Source of the DNA: Eriocheir sinensis
Lineage: Eukaryota; Arthropoda; Malacostraca; Decapoda; Varunidae
NCBI RefSeq assembly: GCF_024679095.1
Contig: NC_066549.1
Coordinates: 8,389,721 to 8,453,720 of the forward strand
Reading direction: 5' to 3'
DNA length: 64,000 bases
Position numbers and translations under genes: made by a program. The notes beneath the pieces are model-generated. The model made no database searches. It worked only from the letters and a program-made list of their open reading frames with translations, and was not told where the DNA came from. Positions 1 to 15,099 of the stretch are shown here, piece after piece (position 1 is the first letter of the stretch; each line of letters starts with the position of its first letter).

Positions 1-1195
1 TATATATTTTGAAACAAATTTACATTGTTTTATATGTATTTTGCATATCTATTTCAATACAGATTTACCTTATTGTATGTGTATTTTGTATATTTATTTT
101 AATACAAATTAATTTTTTTATGTGTATTTTGGTATATATATTTTTATAAAAAAAATGCGTTATTTTATGGGTATTTTGCTTTTTATTTTCATACAAATTT
201 ACATTATTTTATTAATATTCTGTGTATTTATTTTGATACGATTTTACATTATTCTATTTGTGTTTTGTATATATTTTTTTTATACAAATTTACGTTATTT
301 TAAGTGTATTTGTTTATGTATTTTCATTCAAATTCACATTATTTTATGTGTATTTTGTATATGTATTTCAATACAAATTTACCTAATTTTATGTGTATTT
401 TGTATATTTATTTTCATATAAATTTAAATTATCTTTGTGCATTTTTGTATATAGTTTTATACAAATTTATGTTATCTTATGTGTATTTTGTATATTTATT
501 TTCATACAAATACACATTCTTTTATTGATATTTTGTTTATTTATTTTGACGCGAATTTACATTTTTTAATGTGTATTTTGTATATATATATTTATACGTA
601 TTTACATCCTATCATGTGTATTTTGTATATTTATAAAAAATGCGTTATTTTATGGGTATTTTGCATCTTTATTTTCATACAAATTTACATTATTTTATTT
701 ACATTCTGTGTATTTATTATGATACGATTTTACATTATTCTATTTGTGTTTTCTATATATATTTTTTATACATATTTACATTATTTAATGAGTATTTTGT
801 ATATATATTTTATACAAATTTACGTTAAGTGTATTTGTTTATATATTTTCATTCAAATTTACATTATTTTATGTGTGTTTTGTATATGTATTTCTATACA
901 AATTTACCTAATTTTATGTGTATTTTGTATATTTATTTTCATACAAATTTAATTTATTTTTGTGTATTTATATATATTGTTTTATACAAATTTACGTTAT
1001 TTTAGGTGTATTTGTTTATGTATTTTCATTCAAATTTACATTATTTTATGTGTATTTTGTGTATGTATTTCAAATTTTATGTGTATTTTGTATATTTATT
1101 TCCATACAAATTTAAAATATTATTTTATGTGTATTTTGTATATCTATTTTCATACAAATACACATTCTTTTATTGACATTTTGTTTATTTATTTT

Positions 1196-2090
1196 GACGC
1201 GAATGATGTAAATACGTATAAAAATATATATACAAAATACACATTAAATACTGTAAATTCGCGTCAAAATAAATAAACAAAATATCAATAAAAGAATGTG
1301 TATTTGTATGAAAATAGATATACAAAATACACATAAAATAACCTAAATTTGTATCAAACTATATACAAAAATACAAAAAAATATTTTAAATTTGTATGAA
1401 AATAAATATACAAAATACACATAAAATTAGGTAAATTTGTATTGAAATACATACACAAAATACACATAAAATAATGTAAATTTGAATGAAAATACATAAA
1501 GAAATACACTTAAAATAACGTAAATTTGTATAAAAAAATATGTACAAAACACAAATAAAATAATGTAAAATCGTATCAAAATAAATACACAGAATATTAA
1601 TAAAATAATGTAAATTTTCATGAAAATAAAGAAGCAAAATACCCATAAAATAACGCATTTTTTTATTTATAAAAATATATATACCAAAATACACATCAAA
1701 AAATTAAATTTGTATTAAAATAAATATATATAAAACACATACAATAAGGTAAATTTGTATTGAAATAGATATGCAAAATACATATAAAACAATGTAAATT
1801 TTTTTTCAAAATATATATACGAATACACATAAAATAACGTAGATTTCTATAAAAATATATATACAAAATACACATAAAATGAATTAGATACGTATAAAAA
1901 AATGTATACAAACTACACATAAAATAATGTAAATTCGTATCAAAATAAATATACAAAATACCAATAAAAGAATGTGTATTTGTATAAATATAAATATACA
2001 AAATACACATAAAATAACGTAAATTTATATAAAACTATATACAAAAATACACAGAAGTATTTTAATTTGTATGAAAATAGATATACAAAA
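1196..2090 (-). repeat. Satellite segment, inverted copy of about 3800-4698
   Basis: Read on the minus strand this segment follows the same monomer order and variants as plus-strand 3800-4698. The junction GACGCGAATGATGTA at 1196-1210 reappears as its exact complement at 4684-4698. Both copies share a distinctive run of monomers, including the one with GCGTTATTTTATGGG. The pair forms a large inverted repeat separated by about 1.7 kb of further satellite. End points are estimated by eye. Confidence 0.7.
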
Positions 2091-5000
2091 TAAGGTAAAT
2101 TCGTTTCAAACTCAATAAACAAAATTCAGATAAAAGAACGTATATTTGAAGAAAAAATAAATATACAAAATACACATAAAATAACGAAAATTTGTATAAA
2201 ATATATAAAAAAATAAACAAAAATAATTTCAATTTGTATGAAAATAAATATACAAAATACACATGTATTTTGTATATCTATTTTCACACAGATTTAATTA
2301 CTTTTGTGTATTTTTGCATATAGTTTTATATAAATTTACGTTATTTTATTTGTATTTTGTATATTTATATTTATACAATACACATTCTTTTATTAGTATT
2401 TTGTTTATTTATTTTGATACGAGTTTACATTATTTTATGTGTATTTTATATACCTTTTTTTATACGTATTTACTTCATTTTATGTGTATTTTGTATATTA
2501 ATTTTCATAGAAATCTACGCTATTTTATGTGTATTCGTATATATATTTTGAAAAAAATTTACATGGTTTTATATGTATTTTGCATATCTATTTCAATACA
2601 AATTTACCTTATTGTATGTGCATTTTGTATATTTATTTTAATACAAATTCAAATATTTTATGTGTGTCTTGGTATAAATATTTTTATAAAGAATGCGTTA
2701 TTTTATGGGTATTTTGCATCTTAATTTTCATACAAATTTACATTATTTTATTAATATTCTGTGTATTTATTTTGATACGATTTTATATTAATCTATTTGT
2801 GTTTTGTATATATTTTTTTATACATATTTACATTATTTAATGTGTATTTTTTTATATATATTTTTTACAAATTTACGTTATTTTAAGTGTATTTGTTTAT
2901 ATATTTTCATTCAAATTTACATTATTTTATGTGTATTTTGTAAATGTATTTCAATACAAATTTACCTAATTTTATGTGTATTTTGTATATTTATTTTCAT
3001 ATAAATTAAAATTATTTTTGTGTATTTTTGTATATAGTTTGATACAAATTTAGGTTATTTTATGTGTATTTTGTATATCTATTTTCATACAAATACACAT
3101 TCTTTTATTGATATTTTGTTTATTTATTTAGACGCGAATTTACATTATTTAATGTGTATTTTGTATATATATTTTTATACGTATTTACATCATTTCATGT
3201 GTATTTTGTATACTTTTAAACAAATTTATATTATTTAATGTGTATTTTGTATATATATATTTATACAAATACACATTCTTTTATTGGTATTTTGTTTATT
3301 TATTTTGATACTAATTTACATTATTTTATGTGTATTTTGTATACATTTTTTATACGTATTTACTTAATTTTATGGGTATTTTGTATATATATTTTCATAG
3401 AAATCTACCTTATTTCATGTGTATTCGTATATATATTTTGAAACAAATTTACATTGTTTATATGTATAATTAAATTTGCATTAAAATTAATATACAAAAT
3501 GCGTATATAATAAGGTAAATGTGTATTGAAAAAATATGCAACATATACGTTTACTCATACAAATTTATATTATTTTATTGGTATTTTGTTTATTTATTTC
3601 GATACGAATTACATGATTATAAGTGTATTTTGTACATATTTTTTTATATGTATTTACATTATTTAATGTGTATTTTGTTTATATATTTTCATACAAATAT
3701 ACGTTATTATATGTGTATTTGTATAAATATTTTGATACAAATTTACTTTATTTCATGTATTTTGTATATATATATTTCAATTCAAATTTAGCTTATTTTG
3801 TGTGTATTTTGTATATATTTTCATACAAATTTAATTACTTCTGTGTAATTTTGTATATAGTTTTATATAAATTTACGTTATTTTATGTGTATTTTGTATA
3901 TTTATATTTATACAAATACACATTCTTTAAATGGTATTTTTATTTATTTTGATACGAATTTACATTATTTTATGTGTATTTTGTATACATTTTTTTATAC
4001 GTATTTACTTCATTTTATGTGTATTTTGAATATATATTTTTATATAAATATACGTTATTTTATGTGTATTCGTATATATATTTTGAAACAAATTTACATT
4101 GTTTTATATGTATATTGCATATCTATTTCAATAAAAATTTACCTTATTGTATGTGTTTTTTGTATATTTATTTTAATACAAATTTAATTTTTTGATGTGT
4201 ATTTTGGTATATATATTTTTATAAATAAAAAAAAATGCGTTATTTTATGGGTATTTTGCTTCTTTATATTCATGAAAATTTACATTATTTTATTAATATT
4301 CTATGTATTTATTTTGATACGATTTTACATTATTCTATTTGTGTTTTGTACATATTTTTTTATACAAATTTTCGTTATTTTAAGTGTATTTGTTTATGTA
4401 TTTTCATTCAAATTTACATTATTTTATGTGTATTTTGTGTATGTATTTCAATACAAATTTACCTAATTTTATGTGTATTTTGTATATTTATTTTCATACA
4501 AATTTAAAATATTTTTGTGTATTTTTGTATATAGTTTGATACAAATTTAGGTTATTTTATGTGTATTTTGTATATCTATTTTCATACAAATACACAATCT
4601 TTTATTGATATTTTGTTTATTTATTTTGACGCGAATTTACAGTATTTAATGTGTATTTTGTATATATATTTTTATACGTATTTACATCATTCGCGTCAAA
4701 ATAGATAAACAAAATATCAATAAAAGAATGTGTATTTGTATGAAAATAGATATACAAAATACACATAAAATAACCTAAATTTGTATCAAACTATATACAA
4801 AAAATACACAAAAACATTTTAAATTTGTATGGAAATAAATATACAAAATACACATAAAATTAGGTAAATTTGTATTGAAATACATACACAAAATACACTT
4901 TAAATAATGTAAATTTTAATGAAAATACATAAACAAATACACTTAAAATAACGTAAATTTGTATAAAAAAAATATGTACAAAACACAAATAGAATAATGT

Positions 5001-5389
5001 AAAATCGTATCAAAATAAATACACAGAATATTAATAAAGTAATGTAAATTTGTATGAAAATAAAGAGGCAAAATACCCATAAAACAACGCATTTTTTTTT
5101 ATTTATAAAAATATATATACCAAAATACACATAAAAAAATTAAATTTGAATTAAAATAAATATATAAAAAACACATACAATAAGGTAAATTTGTATTGAA
5201 ATAGATATGCAAAATACATATAAAACAATGTAAATTTGTTTCAAAATATATATACGAATACACATAAAATAACGTAGATTTCTATAGAAATATATATACA
5301 AAATACACATGAAATGATGTAAATACGTATAAAAATATATATACAAAATACACATTAAATAATGTAAATTCGTATCAAAATAAATAAGG

Positions 5390-5781
5390 AAAATATCAAT
5401 AAAAGAATGTGTATTTGTATGAAGATACATATATAAAATAAACATAAAATAACGTAAATTTGTATAAAACTATACATATAAATACACAAAAATAAATTAA
5501 ATTTGTATGAAAATAAATATACAAAATACACATAAAATTAGATAAATTTGTATAGAAATACATATACAAAATACACATAAAATAATGTAAATTTGAATGA
5601 AAATATATAAACAAATACACAACGTAAATTTGTATAAAATATATATACAAAATACTCATTAAATAATGTAAATATGTATAAAAAATATATATACAAAACA
5701 CAAATAGAATAATGTAAAATCGTATCATAATAAATACACAGAATGTAAATAAAATAATGTAAATTTGTATGAAAATAAAGA

Positions 5782-5874
<93 letters not shown>

Positions 5875-6150
5875 AAATACACATTAAATAATGTAAACTC
5901 ACGTCAAATTAAATAAACAAAATATCAATAAAAGAATGTGTATTTGTATGAAAATAAATATACAAAATACACATAAGATAACAAAAATTTGTATAAAACT
6001 ATATACAAAAATACACAAAAATAATTTAAATTTGTATGAAAATAAATATACAAAATACACATAAAATTAGGTAAATTTGTATTGAAATACATATACAAAA
6101 TACACATAAAATAATGTGAATTTGAATGAAAATACATAAACAAATACACT
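5390..6150 (-). repeat. Satellite segment, inverted copy of about 300-1140
   Basis: The minus-strand monomer order matches plus-strand 300-1140. For example the translated frames at 304-528 (plus) and 5925-6149 (minus) differ at only a handful of positions. Inside this copy a pure (AT)n tract at 5788-5871 occupies the place where the other copy has ordinary monomer sequence (about 590-665). Confidence 0.65.
5788..5871. repeat. (AT)n microsatellite inside the satellite
   Basis: About 84 bp of uninterrupted TA dinucleotides flanked on both sides by normal satellite monomers. Confidence 0.97.
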
Positions 6151-7451
6151 TAAAATAACGTAAATTTGTATCAAATATATATACAAAAAAAAACATTAAA
6201 TAATGTAAATATGTATAAAAAAATATATACAAAACACTAATAAAATAATGTAATATCGTATCAAAATAAATACAGAAAATATTAATAAAATAATGTAAAT
6301 TTGTATGAAAATTAAGATGCAAAATACCCATAAAATAACGCATTTTTTATAAAAATATATATACGAAAAAACATAAAATATTTGATTTTGTATTAAAATA
6401 AATAGATATACAAAATACACATAAAATAAGCTAAATTTGAATTGAAATATATATACAAAATACATAAAATAATGTAAATTTGTATCAAAATACCTATACA
6501 AATACACATATAATAACGTAAATTTGTATAAAAATATATAAACAAAATACACATTAAATAATGTAAATACGTATAAAAAAAATGTACAAAATACACAAAT
6601 AATCATGTAATTCGTATCAAAATAAATAGACAAAATACCAATAAAATAACGTAAATTTAAATGAGAAAACATATACAAAATACACATAAATAACGCTAAT
6701 ATCAATAAAAAAATATATAATATAATATATTTTTATACATATTTAAAATATTTAATGTATATTTTGTATATATATATAATTTATCCAAATTTACGTGATT
6801 TTATATGTATTTGTTTATATATTTTCATACAAATTTACATTATTTTATGTGAGTTTTGTATATGTATTTCAATACAAATTTGCCTAACTTTATGTGTATT
6901 TTGCATATCTATTTTCAAACAAATTTAAATTATTTTTGTGTATTTTTGTATATATTTTTATACAAATTTTATTTATTTTATTTGTTTTTTGTATTTATAT
7001 TTTCCTACAAATATACATTCTTTTATTGGAATTTTGTGTATTTAATTTTTTACGAATTTACATTATTTTATGTGTATTTTGTATATATATTTTTCTACGT
7101 ATTTAAACTATTTTATGTGTATTTTATATATACATTTTCATAAAAATTTACGTTATTTTATTGTGTGTATTCGTATATATTTTGAAACAAATTTTATACA
7201 AGTTCATGTTATTTTATGTGTATTTGTATATATATTTTCATACAAATTTATATTATTTTATGTGTATTCTTACATATATTTTATTACAAATTTACCTTAT
7301 TTTATGTTTATTTTGTATATTTATTTCATTCAATTTTAGGTTATTTAAAGTGTATATTTGTATTTGTATTTAGGTTATTTTATGTGTGTTTTCTATATAT
7401 ATTTTCATCCAAAATTACATTATTTTATTGTTATTTTCTTAATTTAATTCG

Positions 7452-8032
7452 ATACGAATTTAGATTATTTCATAGGTATTTTGTATACATATTTTTATAC
7501 TCATTTACATTATCTAATGTGTGTTTTGTATATATTTTTTATGCAAACTAATTTTATGTGCATTTTTGTACATATATTTTTATAGAAACTTTAAACGTTA
7601 TTTTATGTGTATTTTGTATATGTTTTCTCATACAAATTTACATTATTTAATTAGTTTTTTGTTTATTTATTTTGATACGATTGACTTGATTATTTGTGTA
7701 TTTTGTTAATATTTTTTTATACGTATTTACATTACTTAATGTGTATTTTGTTTATATATTTTTTTTTACAAATTTACGTTATTATATGTGTATTTGGTAA
7801 AAATATTTTGAAACGAATTTACTTTATTTTATGTATTTTGTATATATATTTCAATTCAAATTTAGCTTATTTTGTGTGTATTTTGTATATCTATTTTCAT
7901 ACAAATTTAATTACTTCTGTGTATTTTTGTATATAGTTTTATACAAATTTACGTTATTTTATGTGCATTTTTTATATTTATATTTATACAAATACATATT
8001 ATTTATTTTGTATATATATATATATATATTTG

Positions 8033-8108
<76 letters not shown>

Positions 8109-9168
8109 GAAATCTACGTTATTTTATGTGTATTCGTATATATTTTGAAACAAATTTACATTGTTTTATATGTTTTTGCATATCTATTTCAATACAAATT
8201 TACCTTATTGTATGCGCATTTTGTATATTTATTTTAATACAAATTCAAATATTTTATGTGTATTTTGGTATATATAATTTTATAAAAAAAATGCGTTATT
8301 TTATAGGTATTTTGCATCTTAGTTTTCATACAAATGTACATTATTTTATTAATATTCTGTGTATATATTTTGATACGATTTTATATTATACTATTTGTGT
8401 TTTGTATATATTTTTTTATACATATTTTCATTATTTGATGTGTATTTTTTATATATATTTTATACAAATTAACGTTATTTTAAGTGTATTTGTTTATATA
8501 ATTTCATTCAAATTTACATTATTTTAAGTGTATTTTGTATATGTATTTCAATACAAATTTATCTAATTTTATGTGTATTTTGTATATTTATTTTCATACA
8601 AATTTAAATTATTTTTGTGTTTTTTTTGTATATACATATAGAGTAAATTTCTATGAAAATATATATTCAAAATACATATAAAATTATATAAATAAGTATA
8701 AAAATATATATATCAAATACACCTAAAAAAATGAAAATTTGTATCAAAATAAATAAACAAAATTCCGATAAAAGAACGTATATTTGTAGGAAAATAAATA
8801 TACAAAATACACATAAAATTACGAAAATTTGAATAAAAATATATACAAAAAAAAAAAAATTTCAATTTGTATGAAAATAGATATACAAAATACACATATA
8901 ATTAGTTAAATTTGTATTTAAATACATGTACAAAATACACATAAAATAATGTAAATTTGTATGAAATGAAAACAAATTCACATAAAATAGCGTACATTTG
9001 TATAAAATAGATATACATAATATACATAGAATAATGTAAAATCGTATCAAAATAAATACACAAAATATCAATAAAATAATGTAATTTTGTATGAAAATAA
9101 AGATGCAAAATACCCATAAAATAAAGCATATTTTTTTAAAAATACATATACAAGAATACACATAGAAT
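7452..9168 (+). repeat. Satellite segmental duplication, copy 1 (partner 16461-18176)
   Basis: From ATACGAATTTAG at 7452 the order of monomer variants, including the plus-to-minus switch near 8637, is the same as from 16461 to 18176. The pair therefore duplicates a block of about 1.7 kb that already contained a strand switch. The main difference is an (AT)n tract at 8037-8102 in this copy. Similarity ends near 9168/18176. Confidence 0.75.
8037..8102. repeat. (AT)n microsatellite inside the satellite
   Basis: Pure TA repeat preceded by a degenerate TA-rich stretch from about 8010. In the paralogous copy at 17000-17100 the corresponding place holds ordinary monomers. Confidence 0.95.
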
Positions 9169-12100
9169 AATTAAATTTGTATTAAAATTAATATACAAAA
9201 TGCACGTACAATAAGGTAAATTTGTATTGAAAAAATATACAAAATGCACATAAAACAATGTATATTTGTTTCAAAATATATATACGAATACACATAAAAT
9301 AACGTATATTTCTATAGAAATATATATACAAAATACACATGAAATGACGTAAATACGTATAAAAATATATATACACAATACACATTAAATAATGTAAATT
9401 CGCATCAAAATATATAAACAAAATATCAATAAAAGAATGTGTGTTTGTATGAAAATTCATATACAAAATACACATAAAATATTGTAAATTTGTATAAAAC
9501 TCTATTCAAAAAATACACAAAAATAATTTAAATTTGTATAAAAATATATATACAAAATACACATAAAACTAGTTAAATTTCTATTGAAATACATATACAA
9601 AATACACATAAAATAATGTAAATTTGAATGAAAATATATAAATAAATACACTTAAAATAACGTAAATTTGTATGAAATATATATAGAAAATACACATTAA
9701 ATAATATAAATATGTATAAAAAAATATATACAAAACACAAATAGAATAATGTAAAATAGTATTAAAATAAATACACAGAATATTAATAAAATAATGTAAA
9801 TTTGTATGAAAATAAAGATGCAAAATACCCATAAAACAACGCATTTTTTATGAAAATATATATACCAAAATACACATAAAATATTTAAATTTGTATTACA
9901 ATAAATATACAAAATGCACATACAATAAGGTAAATTTGTATTGAAATAGATATGCAAAATACACATAAAACAATGTAAATTTGTTTCAAAATATATATAC
10001 GAATACACATAAAATAACGTAGATTTCTATAAAAATGTATATACAAAATACACATAAAATGAAGTAAATACGTATAAGAAAATGTATACAAAATACACAT
10101 AAAATAATGTAAATTCGTATCAAAATAAATAAACTAAATGCCAATAAAAGAATGTTTACTTGTATAAATATAAATATACAAAATACACATAAAATAAAGT
10201 AAAATTGAATAAAACTATATACAAAAATAAACAAAAATAATTAAATTTGTATGAAAATAGATATACAAAAGACACATAAAATAAGCTAAATTTGAATTGA
10301 AATAAAAATAGAAAATACATAAAATAATTTAAATTTGTATCAAAATATATATTCAAATATACATATAATAACTTAAATTTGTATAAAAATATATAAACAA
10401 AATACACATTAAATAATGTAAATACGTATAAAAGATATGTACGTAATGAAAAAATTGATAAAATTAAAGATGCAAAATACCCATAAAATAACTCATATTT
10501 AAAAAAAAATATATACAAAAATAAACATTAAATAATTGAATTTGTGTTAAAATAAATATACAAAATACACATACAATAAGGTAGATTTTTATTGAAATAG
10601 ATATGCAAAAAACACATAAAATAATGAATTTTTTTATCAAAATATATACGAATACACACAATAAAATTACGTAAATTTTTATGAAAATATATATACAAAA
10701 TACACATAAAATAATGTAAATACATAGAAAAATATATATACAAAATACATATAAAATAATGTAAATTCGTATCAAAATGAATAAACAAAATTTCCTCTAA
10801 AAGAATGTATATTTGAAGGAAAATATATATACAAAATACAAATAAAACAACAAAAATTTGTATAAAAATACATACAAAAATACACAAAAATAATTTAAAT
10901 TTGTTTGAAAATAGATTTGCAAAATACACATGAAATTAGGCAAATTTTTATTGAAATACATATACAAAATACACATAAAATAATGTAAATTTGTATGAAA
11001 ATATATAAACAAATACACATAAGATAACGTAAATTTCCATAAAATATATGTACAAAATATACATTAAATAATGTAAATATGTCTAAAAATATATATACAA
11101 AGTACACAGCATAACGTAAAATCGTATCAAAATAAATAAACAGACTATCAATAAAATAATGTAAATTTGTTTGAAAATAAAGATGCAAAATACCCATATA
11201 ATAACGCATATTTGTTTAAAAATATATATACAAAAATACACATAAAATAATTAAATTTGTATCAAAATAAATATACAAAAGGCACATACAATAAAGAAAA
11301 TTTGTATTGAAATAGATATGCGAAATACACATAAATAATGTAAATTTGTATCAAAATATATATACGAATACACATAAAATAGAGTAAATTTCTTTGAAAA
11401 TATATATTCAAAATACATATAAAATTATGTAAATAAGTATAAAAATATGTATATCACATACACCTAAAATAATGAAAATTCGTATCAAAATAAATAAACA
11501 AAATTCCGATAAAAGAACGTATATTTGGAGGAAAATAAATATACAAAATACACATAAAATTACGAAAATTTGAATAGAAATATATACTAAAATACACAAA
11601 ATTAATTTCGATTTGTATGAAAATAGATATACAAAATACACATATAATTAGTTAAATTTGCATTTAAATACATGTACAAAATACACATGAAATAATGTAA
11701 ATTTGTATGATATGAAAACAAATTCACATAAAATAACGTTCATTTGTATGAAATATATATACAAAATATACATAGAATAATGTAAAATCGTATCAAAATA
11801 AATACACAGAATATCAATAAAATAAAGTAAATTTGTATGAAAATAAAGATGCAAAATACTCATAAAATAAAGCATTTTTTTATGAAAATACATATAAAAA
11901 AATACACATAGAATAATTAAAGTTGTATTATTTTATATGTACTTTGTATATATATTTTCATACGCATTTACATTATTTAACATTTATTTAATTTAATTAC
12001 TTCTGTGTATTTTTGTATATAGTTTTATACAAATTTACGATATTTTATGTGTATTTTGTATATTTATATTTATACAAATACACATTCTTTTATTGGTATT

Positions 12101-12214
12101 TTGTTTATTTATTTTGATACGATTTTACATTATTTTATGTGTATTTTGTATTAATTTTTTATACGTGTTTATTTCATTTTATGTGTATTTTGTATATATT
12201 TTTATAGAAATCTA

Positions 12215-13985
12215 TTTGTAATGAAATATATGAAAAAATACACATAAAATAATATAAATTTGTATGAAAGTATATATACAAATACACATTAAATAACATG
12301 AATTTGTATAAAATTTGTATCAAAATATATACTTATACACACAATTAAATAACGTAATTTTTTTATGAAAATGTATATACAAAATACACATAAAATAATT
12401 CAAATACGTAGAAAAATATATATATAAAAAACACATAAAATAATGTAAATATGTATGAAAATATATAAATAAATACACATAAAATAATGTAAATTTGGAT
12501 AAAATATATATACAAAATGAACATTAAATAATGTAAATATGTATAAAAAAATATATACAAAAAACACATAGAATAATGTTAAATCGTATCAAAATAAATA
12601 AAGAGAATATCAATAAAATAATGTAAATTTGTATGAAAATAAAGATGCAAAATATCCATATAATAACGCATATATAAAATAAATAAAATAAAATAAATAG
12701 ATTTGTATTAAAATAAATATACAAAATGCACGTACAATAAAGTAAATTTGTATTGAAATAGATATGCAAAATACACATCAATAATGTAAATTTGTATCAA
12801 AATATATATACGAATACTCATAAAATAGAGTAAATTTCTATGAAAATATACATACAAAATAGATATACAAAATACACATATAACTAGTTAAATTTGTATT
12901 TAAATACATGTACAAAAAACACATAAAATAATGTAGATTTGTATGAAATGAAAACAAATACATTTTATATAAAATATATATACAAAATACACATAGAATA
13001 ATGTAAAATCTTATCAAAATAAATACACAGAATATCAATAAAATAATGTAAATTTGTATGAAAATAAAGATGCAAAATACCCATAAAATAAAGCATATTT
13101 TTATAAAAATACATATACAAAAATACACATAGATTAATCAAATTTGTATTAAAATTAATATACAAAATGCACTTACAATAAGGTAAATTTGTATTGAAAA
13201 AATATGCAAAATACACATAAAACAATGTAAATTTGTTTCAAAATATATATACGAATACACATAAAATAACGCAGATTTCTATAGAAATATATAGACAAAA
13301 TACACTTGAAATAATGTAAATACGTATAAAATATATATACAAAATACAACTTAAATAATGTTAATTCGTGTCAAAATAAATAAACAAAATATCATGAAAA
13401 GAATGTGTATTTGTATGAAAATAGATATACAAAATACACATAAAATAACCTAAATTTGTATAAAACTATAAACAAAAATACACAAAAATAATTTAAACTT
13501 GTATGAAAATAAATATACAAAAAACATATAAAATTAGGTAAATTTGTATTGAAATACATATACAAATTACACATAAAATAATGAAAATTTCCAAAAATCC
13601 AAAAATACGAATTTAGATTATTTCATAGGTATTTTGTATACATATTTTTATACTCATTTACATTATCTAATGTGTGTTTTGTATATATTTTTTTATGCAA
13701 ACTAATTTTATGTGCATTTTTGTACATATATTTTTATTGAAACTTAAAACGTTATTTTATGTGTATTTTGTATATGTTTTCTTATACAAATTTACATTAT
13801 TTAATTAGTTTTTTGTTTATTTATTTTGATACGAATGACTTGATTATTTGTGTATTTTGAAATATTTTTTTATACGTATTTACATTACTTAATGTGTATT
13901 TTGTTTATATATTTTTTTACAAATTTACGTTATTATATGTGTATTTGTTAAAAATATTTTGAAACGAATTTACTTTATTTTATGT
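12215..13985 (+). repeat. Satellite segmental duplication, copy 1 (partner about 15100-16800)
   Basis: The odd monomer GTAATGAAATATATG at about 12218, the CTAGTTAAATTTG variant near 12884 and the non-satellite-like spacer TTCCAAAAATCCAAAAATA near 13589 recur in the same order at about 15103, 15784 and 16446. The offset falls slightly from about 2885 to 2857 bp, so the two copies differ by small indels. The block includes a strand switch near 13600. Confidence 0.75.
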
Positions 13986-15099
13986 TAAATAAAAATATAT
14001 ATACAAAACACATATTAAATAATGTAAATGCGAACGTAAAATAACCTAAATTTGTATAAAACTATATACAAAAATACACAAAAATAATTTAAACTTCTCT
14101 CAAAAGAAATAATCAAGATATACATAAAATTAGGTTAATTTGTTTTGAAATACATATACAAAATATACATAAAATAATGTAAATTTGAAAGAAAATATAT
14201 AAACAAATACACATATACTAACGTAAATTTATATGAAATATATATACAAAATACACATTAAATAATGTAAATATGTATAAAAAAATATATACAAAACTCA
14301 AATAGAATAATGTAAAATCGTATCAAAATATATACACAGAATATTAATAAAATAATGTAAATTTGTATGAAAATTAAGATGCAAAATACCTATAAAATAA
14401 CGCATTTTTTTATAAAATTATTGATACCAAAATACACATAAAATATTTGAACTTGTATTAAAATAAATATACAAAATGCACATACAATAAGGTAAATTTG
14501 TATTCAAATAGATATGCAAAATACATATAAAATAATGTAAATTTGTTTCAAAATATATATACGAATACACATAAAATAACGTAGATTTCGATAAAAATAC
14601 ATCTACAAAATACACACAAAATTAAGTAAATACGTATAAAAAAATGTATACAAAATGCACATAAAATAATGTAAACTCGTATAAATGTAAATAAACAATA
14701 TACCAATAAAAGAATGTGTATTTCTATAAATATAAATATACAAAATGCACATAAAATAACGTAAATTTATATAAAACTATATACATAAAATAACGCAAAT
14801 TTCTATAAAATATATGTACAAAAATGAACATTAAATAAATTTGCATAAAAATATATATACAAAACACACATTAGATAATGTAAATGAGTATAAAAATATG
14901 TATACAAAATACCTATGAAATAATCTAAATTCGTATCGAATTAAGTTAAGAAATACCAATAAAATAATGTAATTTTGGATGAAAATATATATACAAAATA
15001 CACATAAAATAACCTAAATACAAATACAAATATACACATAAAATAATTTAAAATTGAATGAAATAAATATACAAAATAAACATAAAATAAGGTAAATTT

